DNA from: Homalodisca vitripennis
Taxonomy: Eukaryota; Arthropoda; Insecta; Hemiptera; Cicadellidae
Direction of reading: 5' to 3'
Assembly (NCBI RefSeq): GCF_021130785.1
Contig: NW_025776217.1
Location: 62,001 to 126,000, forward strand
Length of the DNA stretch: 64,000 bases
The notes under the pieces were generated by a model. It ran no database searches and was not told where the DNA came from. It saw only the letters and a program-made list of their open reading frames with translations. The position numbers and the translations under genes are program-made. This document shows positions 50,980-60,674 of the stretch, one piece after another (position 1 is the stretch's first letter; every line of letters begins with the position of its first letter).

Positions 50980-51500
50980 AATATGTAAGAAATGTATATT
51001 TATGGCCATTTAAGTTACTCAGGCCTTAGTATATGCTGTTCCATTATTGATTTCGCCTTTTTTCCTGGTCAAGAAAATATATATACATACACAGCTCTGA
51101 GAAGCCTACTGCTGTAAAAATACAACTAAGATAGGTTTTATAACAGTATTCAAATGCATATTGAAAGTTAAACTACTTTGTCCTTTATATCTGCACTGAT
51201 AGCGGTTACTGGCTGCTTTTTACGCCATGTAGTGGGCGTTGCATCTACACGACTACTGCTGGTTTAAGTGTATTACATTTCCCATGCCAATGTTGAGTTT
51301 GTCTCGTTGCCACGAGCAAGAAAATATGTAAAAGTTTATATTTATGGCCATTGCTATTTATTTATGTATACATTTTTTATTCCATAGTTGATTTTTCCTT
51401 GTTTCCCGATTAAGGAAATATATAACATAAATAAGGGAAGCCTACTTTTGTCAACAGACAAATACAGTAAGATGTGTTTTATAAGAGTATAGTTACAGTA
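50980..51500. repeat. Direct duplication of about 180 bp, 345 bp apart
   Basis: AGAAAATATGTAA...TTATATTTATGGCCATT at about 50980 recurs at about 51326. Both continue to GAAGCCTACT...ACAAATACA..TAAGAT.GGTTTTATAA. Divergence is considerable. Confidence 0.6.
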
Positions 51501-53190
51501 AATTTAGGTAGTATCATTGTCTTTTACATCTAATACTCAGTATTTGCTATACATGTACAACTACAGTCAATCAACAATGACTCTGCTCAGGGTTTGTTTC
51601 GTTATAAAATAAGAAATATTTCTAATATTTTAGAACATTTAAAGCTGGAATTCAAAGGCAGCACATCCATAGCCTTAGATCTAGCTTAGTACTGTACTTA
51701 TCGATTTCTTCAAAGGGTGTCTTCGGAGTCAAATTCTGCCCACCTCATGTTTTAGGAAATTTTTTGAGGTAGATGAGTACTTAACTAATTCCTGATATCT
51801 AAAAGATCACGTGTAACAAACAAAAAAAGGACTTTGGCAAGTATAATATTATTAGGACTATTATAGCATACAACCATCAACTATTTTAAATGCGTTTACG
51901 ATTTTCACTTGAATGGAATAAGTTTTAAAGGTATAGGACACATACGTAAACTTATATAAAGCGTAAAATTCGAGAAAATAGCACACATTGTTAATTTTAT
52001 GCACAATAACATATAAAATACGAATGGTATATTGCAATTGGTTTATGCATAATCGTATGCATAAAAATTTCAGGAATCGATTGGAGACAGGTTTTGTTTC
52101 TCAACTCAATTTTAAAGAGAGAGGTTTGGAAAGAGAGCAGAATAGTGGTTCGTAAGAATCAAGAAGTTTTAAGACTGTATAATACCGCAGACATCTCAGC
52201 CTTTTCACTAGTTTCCTTCTGAATATGTTGAACACAGTAAAACCTTCTCATCAATTTATACTGAATATGTGAAATCTTGGACCGAGTATAATTTACACTC
52301 GTAATTTTCAATGATTGGGACGTTCAATATGTACAACTCTATACTTTATCAGAAATATATAAGGGAAATTTTATTATTATACAGATTAAGGAAACTTTTC
52401 GATGTGACCAGGACAGAGTCTCGGCCATACATTCATATTAGGAAGTGACTGTTTAACTTAGGATAGCTTAAGTTACGTCGGGGCTACATTTGTTAGGTTA
52501 GGCCATTTTTATTTCAAATAAATACTTAATTGAAAAATTTCATTTTTTATATATTAATTGATTATTATTTGCAATTTAGGTAATGAAGTTAGCTATGTGT
52601 CATTTGCAACATCTGGATAGATTATAATTCTTAATCTTGATATGATTCTTTGGTGATAGTAAATTTACTACCAGTGAAAGATGTATGATGCCAAATGTTG
52701 TTCATTTTTGCATGTACAAATATATATTTATTTAACAGCGTTGTTGGCTTAGCGTTAGCGACGACTATAACTATGGGGCTAGAAAACTTTCATTTCCGTG
52801 TCTATATGTCTGTTTGCCTGTATTCCAAAATGAGCTAACCTATTGACTTGAAATTTTGCATGAAATCTCATTTCTATATTGGAAACACTGAGTTTGATGA
52901 TGTTCCATGTCAATCAATAAGGTTTTGGTGAACACTACCAAATATCTTTATATAGGTCTTAGTGACAACCACGGAGGAAACGAGTAAATAGCAGAAAAAA
53001 TAAATTTGTAAATAAGCTCAGTACACTCATATGAGTTTTTTAACATATAACACTCATATGACACTCATGTAGCTTACCCATACAGTAAAAAGTCAAAAGT
53101 AGTTAAAAGATTGTTTTAATACACATATTCATATTCTGACATCAATCACCTTTCCAATATTAGCTGCAATCGCTGTTACTACGCCGTTGA
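51501..53190. other. No gene seen; dispersed-repeat-like block at 52735-52960
   Basis: GCGTTGTTGGCTTAGCG and GAGCTAACCTATTGACTTGAAATTTTGCATG at 52735-52960 have the feel of an old interspersed repeat, but only one copy is visible here. The rest is AT-rich. Confidence 0.4.
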
Positions 53191-54147
53191 GTGAAGTGTG
53201 GCCGCGGTAAATTTTGTAGATGTAAGGATAGGCTGAGAGATAAGCATGATGATTCCTGTGCTGCTAACTACACTGGAGTAAGTGGTGGGATGGAGGTTGC
53301 TGGTATTGTAGACATGTTTTATCAATCTCTATCCACACGCAATGTCAGGTATAAGTATTACCTCGGTGATGGCGACAGTGCAGCCTACCCGACTATTGTC
53401 AAAGAAAAACCATATGGCCCAGAATATATTGTAGAAAAAGCTTGAGTGTTTAGGCCATGTAAAGAAAAGAATGGGGAGTAGATTAAGGAAGTTGAAGGAC
53501 AAATCGGCCAAATCCAAGTTGTCTGACGGTAAAACTATTAGCGGCAGAGGCCGTTTGACCAAAGTAATGATAGATGAAATTCAAAACTATTATCATTTAG
53601 CTATTGTTAGAAATACTGATAGCCTAGAAAACATGAGGAAAGCTATTTGGGCTAATTATTTTCATCTAGCCTCCAGTAATGAATCTCCTGCACACTGTTT
53701 ATGTCCAAACGGTGACGAAAGTTGGTGTAAATACCAGCGAGCGATAGCTGAAAATACAATGTATGACCATGCTGCTCACACCCACTTACGTTTAGCAGTA
53801 ATGGAGGAAATTAAACCCATTTTCAGAGATTTGTCAAACCGAGAATTGCTACGAAAATGCCTGCACAAAAAAACTCAAAATCCTAACGAGTCATTGAATA
53901 ATATTATATGGACAAGGATCCCAAAGACAACATTCGTCATGAAGTAAACCCTACAATTTGGTGTATATGAAGCTATTGCCACCTTTAATAAAGGTAACAT
54001 AGTTAGATTAGAAGTTTCAGAGAAACTAGGAATGTTCCCAGGCAATCAATGCATTGTGGTAATGAAGTCGCTGGATGAGCCAAGGGTAAAAAAGCAGAGA
54101 AATCGATGCAAGAAATGGAAAAAAAGTGCCGTAAGCAGTTTGCCTTA
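53191..54147 (+). pseudogene. Mutator-like transposase relic, arthropod type
   Basis: Plus-strand pieces give the conserved core of the arthropod Mutator-like transposase domain. The first (53191-53445) has HDDSCAANYTGVSGGMEV and YLGDGDSAAYPTI, whose GDGDS aspartates are catalytic candidates, then YGPE. After a frameshift near 53437 the second (53471-53947) has GSRLRKLKDK, a LTKVMIDEIQNYYHLAI block, SWCKYQRA, and CLHKKTQNPNESLNNIIWTRIPKT. The frame continues after a stop at 53945-53947 with QFGVYEAIATFNKGN to about 54147. One frameshift and stops make it inactive. No terminal repeats or 9-bp duplication were found. Confidence 0.82.
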
Positions 54148-55527
54148 GCTAAAAAGAGACTAGAAGACACTTATGAAGAGATGGAGGACCCAGAAAATCC
54201 AACACATGGAGCTGGAATGCATTGATTGAAAGTTTTTTGTTTACATCAGTTCTTAAAAATATTAAAATGCGATTTCCCGAAAACTTGCGTTTTTTTATTT
54301 TAGGAACATATATCTCAAGAACCACAAAAGATATCATCTTGATTTTTTTATTTGTTTCTATTTTATAGGTTTACATTTTAAACAAAGAGATCATTAAAAT
54401 CATTCATATTTATATTTTTGCTCAATTTTAAAATTATTTTTTTCCATCGTAATTTTTTAAAAAGTTTTAAAATCTGTAAAAAATATAAATTAACACTTTA
54501 ATAAAAACCCTCCGTTCATAAAACACTTAAATACATGTACTTTAAAAATATAAAAAAATGCAGCATCCTAAGTCAGATAGTTTTGTATAAATGTGTTCCT
54601 AAAAATCAACAAAATAGCATGGGATAGATAGGCTTGTCCGACACCCCTTATAGAATGAATATTGGTGTCTAGTAACAATATTTGTTTAATATTCATAATT
54701 AATTTGATCATGATATTCTTCAACTCATTTCTTCCAACGTACTATGAAATCATCAAAAATGTCCGGTTTGAAATCTTACTTAACTTTTATAATTTAAATA
54801 TTGAAAAATCGTAGGTATTATCTTCTCATAAAAATATATTTACACCAACAAATATGATATACCGGTACTCTTAAAATAATACAATGATTTTTATAATATC
54901 ATAAAAATTCAAGACATTTTTTAATTTTTGTCTGAATTCTTATCTAAATTCTGTTTGTTTCTCATGCCCATACTGAAGTTTTTAAGTAGATTATGCAAAT
55001 TTTGTTAATTTGATTTTTAATTTTTTTTGGTTTAGACATTTCATTCAAGATTAATGTGCAGTTTTTTACGACATAGATATTTTTTATAAATGATTTTGCC
55101 TCTCTCTAAACAATTATAATAGTTTATACTCATGGATTCCTCCTTCATTTAAGATTTTTCGTAATAAATGCAAAGGAAAATTCTAAAACTGTATTTACCA
55201 ACATATAAATATTTTACACAAATGTCTTTATTTTCCAAATGTTTCTTAAAGTTGAAATGTCGATCAAAGTTTCTTAAAATTCTCTTTATCGCTAAATGGG
55301 CAGTTGATATTTTCGTTAATCATTATTATTAAAAAAAACTATTACGAGTAATTAGTAAACAAATGTATTTAACAAAAAAATTGTATTGCATTGGTGTAGT
55401 TTCTTTAACACTTTCTAAAATAATATTAAGCAGCAATAGAAAAATCTAAAATAAATAAAATTATACAATAATAGTACATAGGGCAATAGTTTTTGTTATC
55501 TTGGTTGTAGTAATATATATATATATA
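54148..55527. other. No gene seen
   Basis: Very AT-rich sequence with no supported feature. Confidence 0.5.
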
Positions 55528-56613
55528 CAGGGTGTCAATTAAGTCTGGAACCTCTTTTTTAATTTTTTAACCATAATAGAAAGAAATACCAAAGTTTACA
55601 CGTGCTTACTGGTGATAGTAACGCACATATCTGCCCAATTACCGACCAGATAATCCCTTTGGGGGACGGTCCACAAGGAGTCAGACAAAATTCTTAAATA
55701 GCAGCATAGGTCAAGTTTGGTATCAAATTAAAGGTCTTACGTAGCAGATTACAATGCCGCAAACCGGAAAAAGGTGGATTCATTCAGTAGTTATAGCTAT
55801 TTGAATTTTTAAGTGTTACAAGTAATCACCAATTTTTAAGTACCTGTGATCAAAGTAAGTGTTGAAAATGTTCCCCTACCATCGTCTGGCAATGTCCTAG
55901 GCGGTTTTAAAAGCCATCCACTACATTTTGAAGGTAGTCACGAGGAATATCTTGAGCTTCTTGGACTATGAGATTTCTTAGGTGCGCCAAATCTCGAGGC
56001 TTAGTACGATAAACTTTATCTTTGAGGTATCCCAAAAGAAAAAATCCAGCGGAGATAAATCAGGGGAACGAGCAGGCCACTCTACTGCACCACGTCTTCC
56101 AATCCATCTGTGAAGGAATATTGTATCCAAGTCTTCTCTAACAAGGAGAGCAAAGTGTGGTGGCGCGCCATCTTGTTGGAAATAAATTCTTTGAAATTGT
56201 CGACCAAGAGCAGCTTGTAGTGAAGGAATTATCTCATTTTGGAGCATTGCTAGATACGAGTCACCATTTAAATTACCATTGATAAATAATGGGCCCATAA
56301 TTTGATTTCCTATAATACCTGCCCAAACGGTAAGTTTCTGTGGATGCTGTGTATGACTCAATCTGCCACTTTAACATTCTAACACGGCATTGAACTCTAC
56401 TAAGTGAGCTCTTTCAAATGAGGTATCACTCGACCCATGCTTCAGTTTAAGATTTCCATGTTTTCCTCTATGGGCCGTCCCCCTATGGTTGGCATGTCAT
56501 GGTAATAGCAAGGAAAAATAGTTTACATAGCCATATGACACTGGGCAAAGTTTATAGATGTTATCTCCTATGGTTTTTAAAATATTAAGCCGTACCCATA
56601 CTTTTCAAACACC

Positions 56614-56616
<3 letters not shown>
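55528..56616 (-). mobile_element. Tc1/mariner-like element, 1,089 bp, internally deleted
   Basis: CAGGGTGTCAATTAAGTCTGG at 55528 and the inverse CAGGGTGTTTGAAAAGTATG ending at 56616 are imperfect TIRs, flanked by TA in microsatellite sequence. The length is short for a full element and only the catalytic half of the transposase remains. Confidence 0.78.
55978..56361 (-). pseudogene. Mariner-type transposase, catalytic C-terminal part
   Basis: It reads LTVWAGIIGNQIMGPLFI, then YFQQDGAPPHFAL (second catalytic Asp) and WPARSPDLSPLDFFFWD (third catalytic Asp region). A frameshift after FFWD is followed by an unrelated tail, and the N-terminal DNA-binding half is absent or scrambled. Part of the family's C-terminus can be traced in another frame down to about 55900. 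Confidence 0.82.
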
Positions 56617-56682
<66 letters not shown>

Positions 56683-56730
56683 CATACATACATATATATA
56701 TATACATACATATATATATATATATATATT
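56617..56730. repeat. TA/CATA microsatellite
   Basis: About 110 bp of TA with CATATA and CATACATA interruptions, directly next to the mariner end. Confidence 0.92.
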
Positions 56731-56732
56731 CA

Positions 56733-56808
56733 GTGAGCGCTCTGTGGTGTAATGGTAGCACATTCACCTGGCAAGTGAGAGATCCGGGTTCGACTCCCGG
56801 CGGACCAA
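56733..56808 (+). tRNA. tRNA-like sequence (anticodon loop GGC), pseudo-tRNA or SINE head
   Basis: The A box TGGTGTAATGG, the anticodon stem TTCAC/GTGAG with loop CTGGCAA, and the T arm CCGGG/CCCGG with TTCGACT all form. The loop would give anticodon GGC (Ala), a rare one in eukaryotes. The acceptor stem pairs poorly (about five of seven), and no second copy of a SINE body is visible. It is more likely a pseudo-tRNA or SINE head than a working gene. Confidence 0.5.
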
Positions 56809-57295
56809 GTACTTTTTGTGATTCAATGTACTAACATTGAAAAAAAAAGTAGCAATACAAAAACATAAAAGCAATGTTAAAAGTAACATTGGAGGGGGGT
56901 AGCAATATAACAGGATAACTATGCTTAGAAGGTGAATATCAGAGAAAGCTAGTAAATGGTAATGAACGAAACTGTCCAATGTATTTCTAGTTGAAATCTG
57001 ATGATTTTATTTCAAGCCAGTTTAATGAAACGATTCTTCGCGAGCAAAGTAATCAGCCTAATGCATCTGGATGGACTTTTAAACTATTTGAGATTTAATA
57101 AGTATAATTTACTTAACCCTGAGTAATATATTGATTTAGCACGAGAGATCAAGGGGTTGTCAATATAAAAAATAAAGACAATTTCTGTGTATTTACTCAA
57201 TCAAGTGCTCAATTGTAAAACCCGAAAATCATGCTGATAAATACACAAAAAAGGGAAAATTCATGAATGACGAGATATTTTCTGGATTTGACTAT
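56809..57295. other. No gene seen
   Basis: Spacer up to the LTR. GGAGGGGGGTAGC at 56892 is the only compositional anomaly. Confidence 0.5.
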
Positions 57296-58142
57296 TGAAA
57301 CCGTACATCGCCGCTCGCACACCCACAGCAAACCATCAGGGAAGCGCGCGCCCATGGTGGCGAACGGGATGCCGGATCAAAACAAAACTAGGTAAAAAAG
57401 AACACCGTGGTCAGTATACTCAGGTTCATTTACTAAGACACAGCATAGGCCTATCCAGTCAATATAAAAATATATATATATACTATAAATAAAAAAAAAA
57501 TAAAAAGTGCCTGCAGTAGTATACCTCAAACAATCCTTGTCAGGTGCACCTGCATACAAAATTAGAAACGCCATAATTTGAAACAAGAAATGCCAATTCC
57601 ACCCGGTATCCTTCGGCTAAGGGCGGGCTCCTAATGAAATCCAAGAAATAACTAAATAATATCTAAAACTAACTTAAAATTAAATAACAGAATATAAACT
57701 ATATAAATGGCAACAATAACAATAACAAATAAATAAAGAATATGGGCAGGGTATCACAGATGTTGACTAGTAGAAATGTCCATCATGGTGGCCGTCCTTC
57801 AGCAGAGCGCAAAAGCGAAGGTTCTCTGCGACCACGCATGATGGAGAGATGACAGCAGAAAATCAACTCATCTCCTGGACCTCATCAGTGAGGGGCCGTA
57901 AACTTAGACGCACATGTCAGAAGGAAAACAGCTCAGCAAAACTAACAAACACTTAATAAAACAAAATATTAAACTGGAGCTACTCCTAACTTGTACACCA
58001 CGGCTCAGAGTCTTGACGCCACTCTACCGGAAAGGCCAAACGCCTTCAAATGGTCAGTGGGCTCTGCAGCCAATAAACCACACACACATACACTATATAA
58101 AACACACATGAGCCGGGGAGATATAGGTATTGAACCGGCTCA
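57296..58142 (-). repeat. 3' LTR (about 847 bp)
   Basis: On the plus strand it runs from TGAAACCG (57296) to ...CCGGCTCA (58142). It has TG...CA ends, and its outer end lies beside the CCCCCCC polypurine complement. It contains AT-rich promoter-like segments (TATATATATACTATAAATA). Confidence 0.82.
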
Positions 58143-58417
58143 GACTCCCCCCCCCCAAAAGGAGGAACTCCCCTCTGTTAATTTCTTCAAAAAGAAGAAC
58201 CAAACGAAATGCCTCTCCCCCCCAATGGTTGAAGAATTATAAACCGGAAACCCTGAAGTCTGCAGAAGGGAAAACCAAGAAAATCCAGTTGAAGGCAAGA
58301 AATCCCTCCAAGAGTTGCGTGGGTACAAAGAAGAAAACAGGAACCTTGATCAGGAAGAAAGAGCAGAGGTGATCAGGCCTCTGGACCTAAAACCCTCCCG
58401 CACAGACTAAAGAGAAA

Positions 58418-58777
58418 TCACGGATGACTCCGGCAAGGCTTCAGATGGGATATGTGCGCCTTCCTGAAAATCTTCCCGGACTGAGGATCTCCCAGTCGGG
58501 CAGTCACCGGAGTCAGAAACTTCAAGATGCGGTGGGGACCAGTCCACCTGTAGCAAAGTTTAGCAGCTCTTTTATCCACAGCCGAACTGACTGGGTGAGC
58601 CTTGCAGTAAACTAGATCCCCCACCTGGAAGGGATTGGCAATATGACCTCGGTTGTACTTCCTCCTTACTAACTCCCTAGCCCGAATGAGATTCCACCTG
58701 GCTGCCTCCCAAGTGGCTTTCACATTGGGAGTACCAGGAGGTGGCAGAAGATCGCTAATTTTCCAAAGGTTCGCCAA
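58418..58777 (-). CDS. Integrase C-terminal region of the LTR element
   Basis: A 119-residue frame with an ARWNLIRARELVRRKYNRGH helix, FQVGDLVYCKAH, and a small barrel RWTGPHRILKFLTPVTARL...KAHISHLKPC. This is the typical GPF/Y-type C-terminal module of Ty3/gypsy integrases. It is separated from the integrase core by a stop at 58865 and a frameshift. Confidence 0.8.
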   Translation of the reverse strand: MANLWKISDLLPPPGTPNVKATWEAARWNLIRARELVRRKYNRGHIANPFQVGDLVYCKAHPVSSAVDKRAAKLCYRWTGPHRILKFLTPVTARLGDPQSGKIFRKAHISHLKPCRSHP

Positions 58778-58864
58778 AGGGTTGTTTGGCGGAAAGCCAA
58801 ATAATAACTCGAAAGGTACCGCCTTGTGACTTTCATGCTGGGCCGTATTAAAGGCAAATTGGAT

Positions 58865-59251
58865 TCAAGGTAGTTGTTGATCCCAGGTGGTCTGATTTTC
58901 CGCATGAAAGGCAATGAGAGCAGATCGAAGATTGCGATTAAACCGTTCGGCGTGAGAAGGCTGAGGATAGAAAGGGGAAGTAGTCACATGGCGGATTCCG
59001 TGCCCAAAGCACATTCTTTGAAAGATATTGGAGACAAACTGTGAACCATTATCGGAAACTAAGGTGGCGGGGATTCCAAAGTGTTGAAAAAAATGGTTAC
59101 GAAGTGCTTGCACCGTGAGCTGCGCGGTAGCACTCCGCAATGGGAACAACCAAACAAACTTGGAGAAGGCATCCACACAAACAAGTAGGAACTTATTTCC
59201 GGACTTGCTACGCGGGAGAGGCCCAACATATACAATGAAAACCTTCTCCAA
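58865..59251 (-). CDS. Integrase catalytic core of the LTR element
   Basis: It begins within the core: VYVGPLPRSKSGNKFLLVCVDAFSKFVWLFPLR with the first catalytic Asp, then LVSDNGSQFVSN with the second. IRHVTTSPFYPQPSHAERFNRNLRSAL follows, where the family's third acidic residue is expected (AERFNR). A frameshift at about 59230 separates it from the upstream RT/RNase H frame. Confidence 0.85.
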   Translation of the reverse strand: MEKVFIVYVGPLPRSKSGNKFLLVCVDAFSKFVWLFPLRSATAQLTVQALRNHFFQHFGIPATLVSDNGSQFVSNIFQRMCFGHGIRHVTTSPFYPQPSHAERFNRNLRSALIAFHAENQTTWDQQLP

Positions 59252-60620
59252 AAGGTTTTTCCGCCACCTCAGATGACAAAAGACCCAACTTGGTATTTTG
59301 AGCGGGTTTGCTTAGCGAGCACAGTTCACAAGAACGTACTCGAGCTGCAATATCCCGGTCCATACCTTTCCAGATGAACTGATCCCTAATCTTCGCGATG
59401 GTCTTATGAATTCCTAGATGTCCGCCCACAGGAGAAGAATGAAAATACTGAAAGACCATCGGTACAAGAAAGCTTGGGAGCACTAACTTAGGTTTTCTCC
59501 GCTGCTTGTCACGGCAGCATAGAGCACCTCGGTACAGAAAATAAGGAGGGTGGGCACCTCCGTTTTTAAGCTCATTGATGATAGCAGTCAGCTCGGGATC
59601 CTTAAGTTGGTGTGGAACAATGTCCGAAAATGCCAGAGGAAAGTCTAGGAGCACGCCACAACATGGCGGCTCTGATAAATTCTGGTGGTCGTTGGGTAAG
59701 TGATACATGCGTGACAGAGTGTCCGCTATGATATTTTGGGTGCCTCGCACGTGCTGCACTGTGAACTTAAGGGCAGAAATTTGGACTACCCAGCGACTAA
59801 TCTTCCCGAGCTGACGGGGGTGGGCAAGGAGCCAAGAAAGTGCCTGGTTGTCGGTTTCCAACAAAAATTCTTTATGTTCTAGGTAACGCCTGAACTTGTT
59901 AATTCCAAACACGACAGCCAAACATTCCAGCTCATAAACAGAACAACTCTTCTTCTCACAAGGGGTTAACGTGCGTGAAGCATAAGCTATGGGCTGCCGG
60001 ATACCATCTACTTCTTGCGATAAAACAGCAGCAACGGCTAAGGAGGAAGCATCAGTTTGCAAGACGAACTTACGACCGAAATCAGGCATAGCCAAGACTG
60101 GAGGCTGCATCACTGCCTCTTTCAGCTGCTCAAAAGCAGTCTGTTGCGCTTCACCCCACTCAAACTTGGCACCCTTTTTCCTAAGAGAGTTCAGAGGGGC
60201 CGCCACTTCAGCAACATTGGGGATGAAACGACGATAAAAATTTATCATTCCCACAAAACGGGCAATCCCCTTGGCATCCTTAGGAGGAGGAAACTCCCTG
60301 ATTGCCTGGGTTCTCTCTGGATCAATACAAACACCTCGAGAAGAAACAAGATGACCCAGAAACGATATTTCAGGCTGAGCAAAACTCACCTTTTCAGGAT
60401 TGACGGTAAGGCCAGACTCTCGCAGCCTAGTTAGAACTTCCTCTAGATGAGTCAAGTGCTCCTCATAACTCTCACTGTACACAAGCAGGTCATCCAGATA
60501 GTTGAACACGAACTTAAATTTGACATCATGAAAGATAGAATCCAGGAGTCTGGTGAGTGTTTGGGCCCCCACAGCCAAGCCCATTGGCACTCGGGTGAAC
60601 TGGTACAAATTCCAAGGCAC
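59208..60620 (-). CDS. RT, RNase H and integrase zinc domain of the LTR element
   Basis: The frame starts in the RT palm with FTRVPMGL and FNYLDDLLV (catalytic pair at residues 42-43). It continues into the thumb (GFLGHLVSSRGV), connection and RNase H (FVLQTDASSLAVAAVL, LAVVFGINKFRRYLEHKEFLLETDNQAL, ADTLSR) and the integrase HHCC zinc finger (HSSPVGGHLGIHKTIAKI, CELCSLSKP). It is in the same frame as the upstream gag-RT frame, separated by a single TAG at 60675. The end is a frameshift. Confidence 0.9.
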   Translation of the reverse strand: MPWNLYQFTRVPMGLAVGAQTLTRLLDSIFHDVKFKFVFNYLDDLLVYSESYEEHLTHLEEVLTRLRESGLTVNPEKVSFAQPEISFLGHLVSSRGVCIDPERTQAIREFPPPKDAKGIARFVGMINFYRRFIPNVAEVAAPLNSLRKKGAKFEWGEAQQTAFEQLKEAVMQPPVLAMPDFGRKFVLQTDASSLAVAAVLSQEVDGIRQPIAYASRTLTPCEKKSCSVYELECLAVVFGINKFRRYLEHKEFLLETDNQALSWLLAHPRQLGKISRWVVQISALKFTVQHVRGTQNIIADTLSRMYHLPNDHQNLSEPPCCGVLLDFPLAFSDIVPHQLKDPELTAIINELKNGGAHPPYFLYRGALCCRDKQRRKPKLVLPSFLVPMVFQYFHSSPVGGHLGIHKTIAKIRDQFIWKGMDRDIAARVRSCELCSLSKPAQNTKLGLLSSEVAEKPFGEGFHCICWASPA

Positions 60621-60674
60621 ACAAAAGGCAGTGAGAGGTCGAGACTCGTGTTTTAGAGGAATCTGATGGTATGC

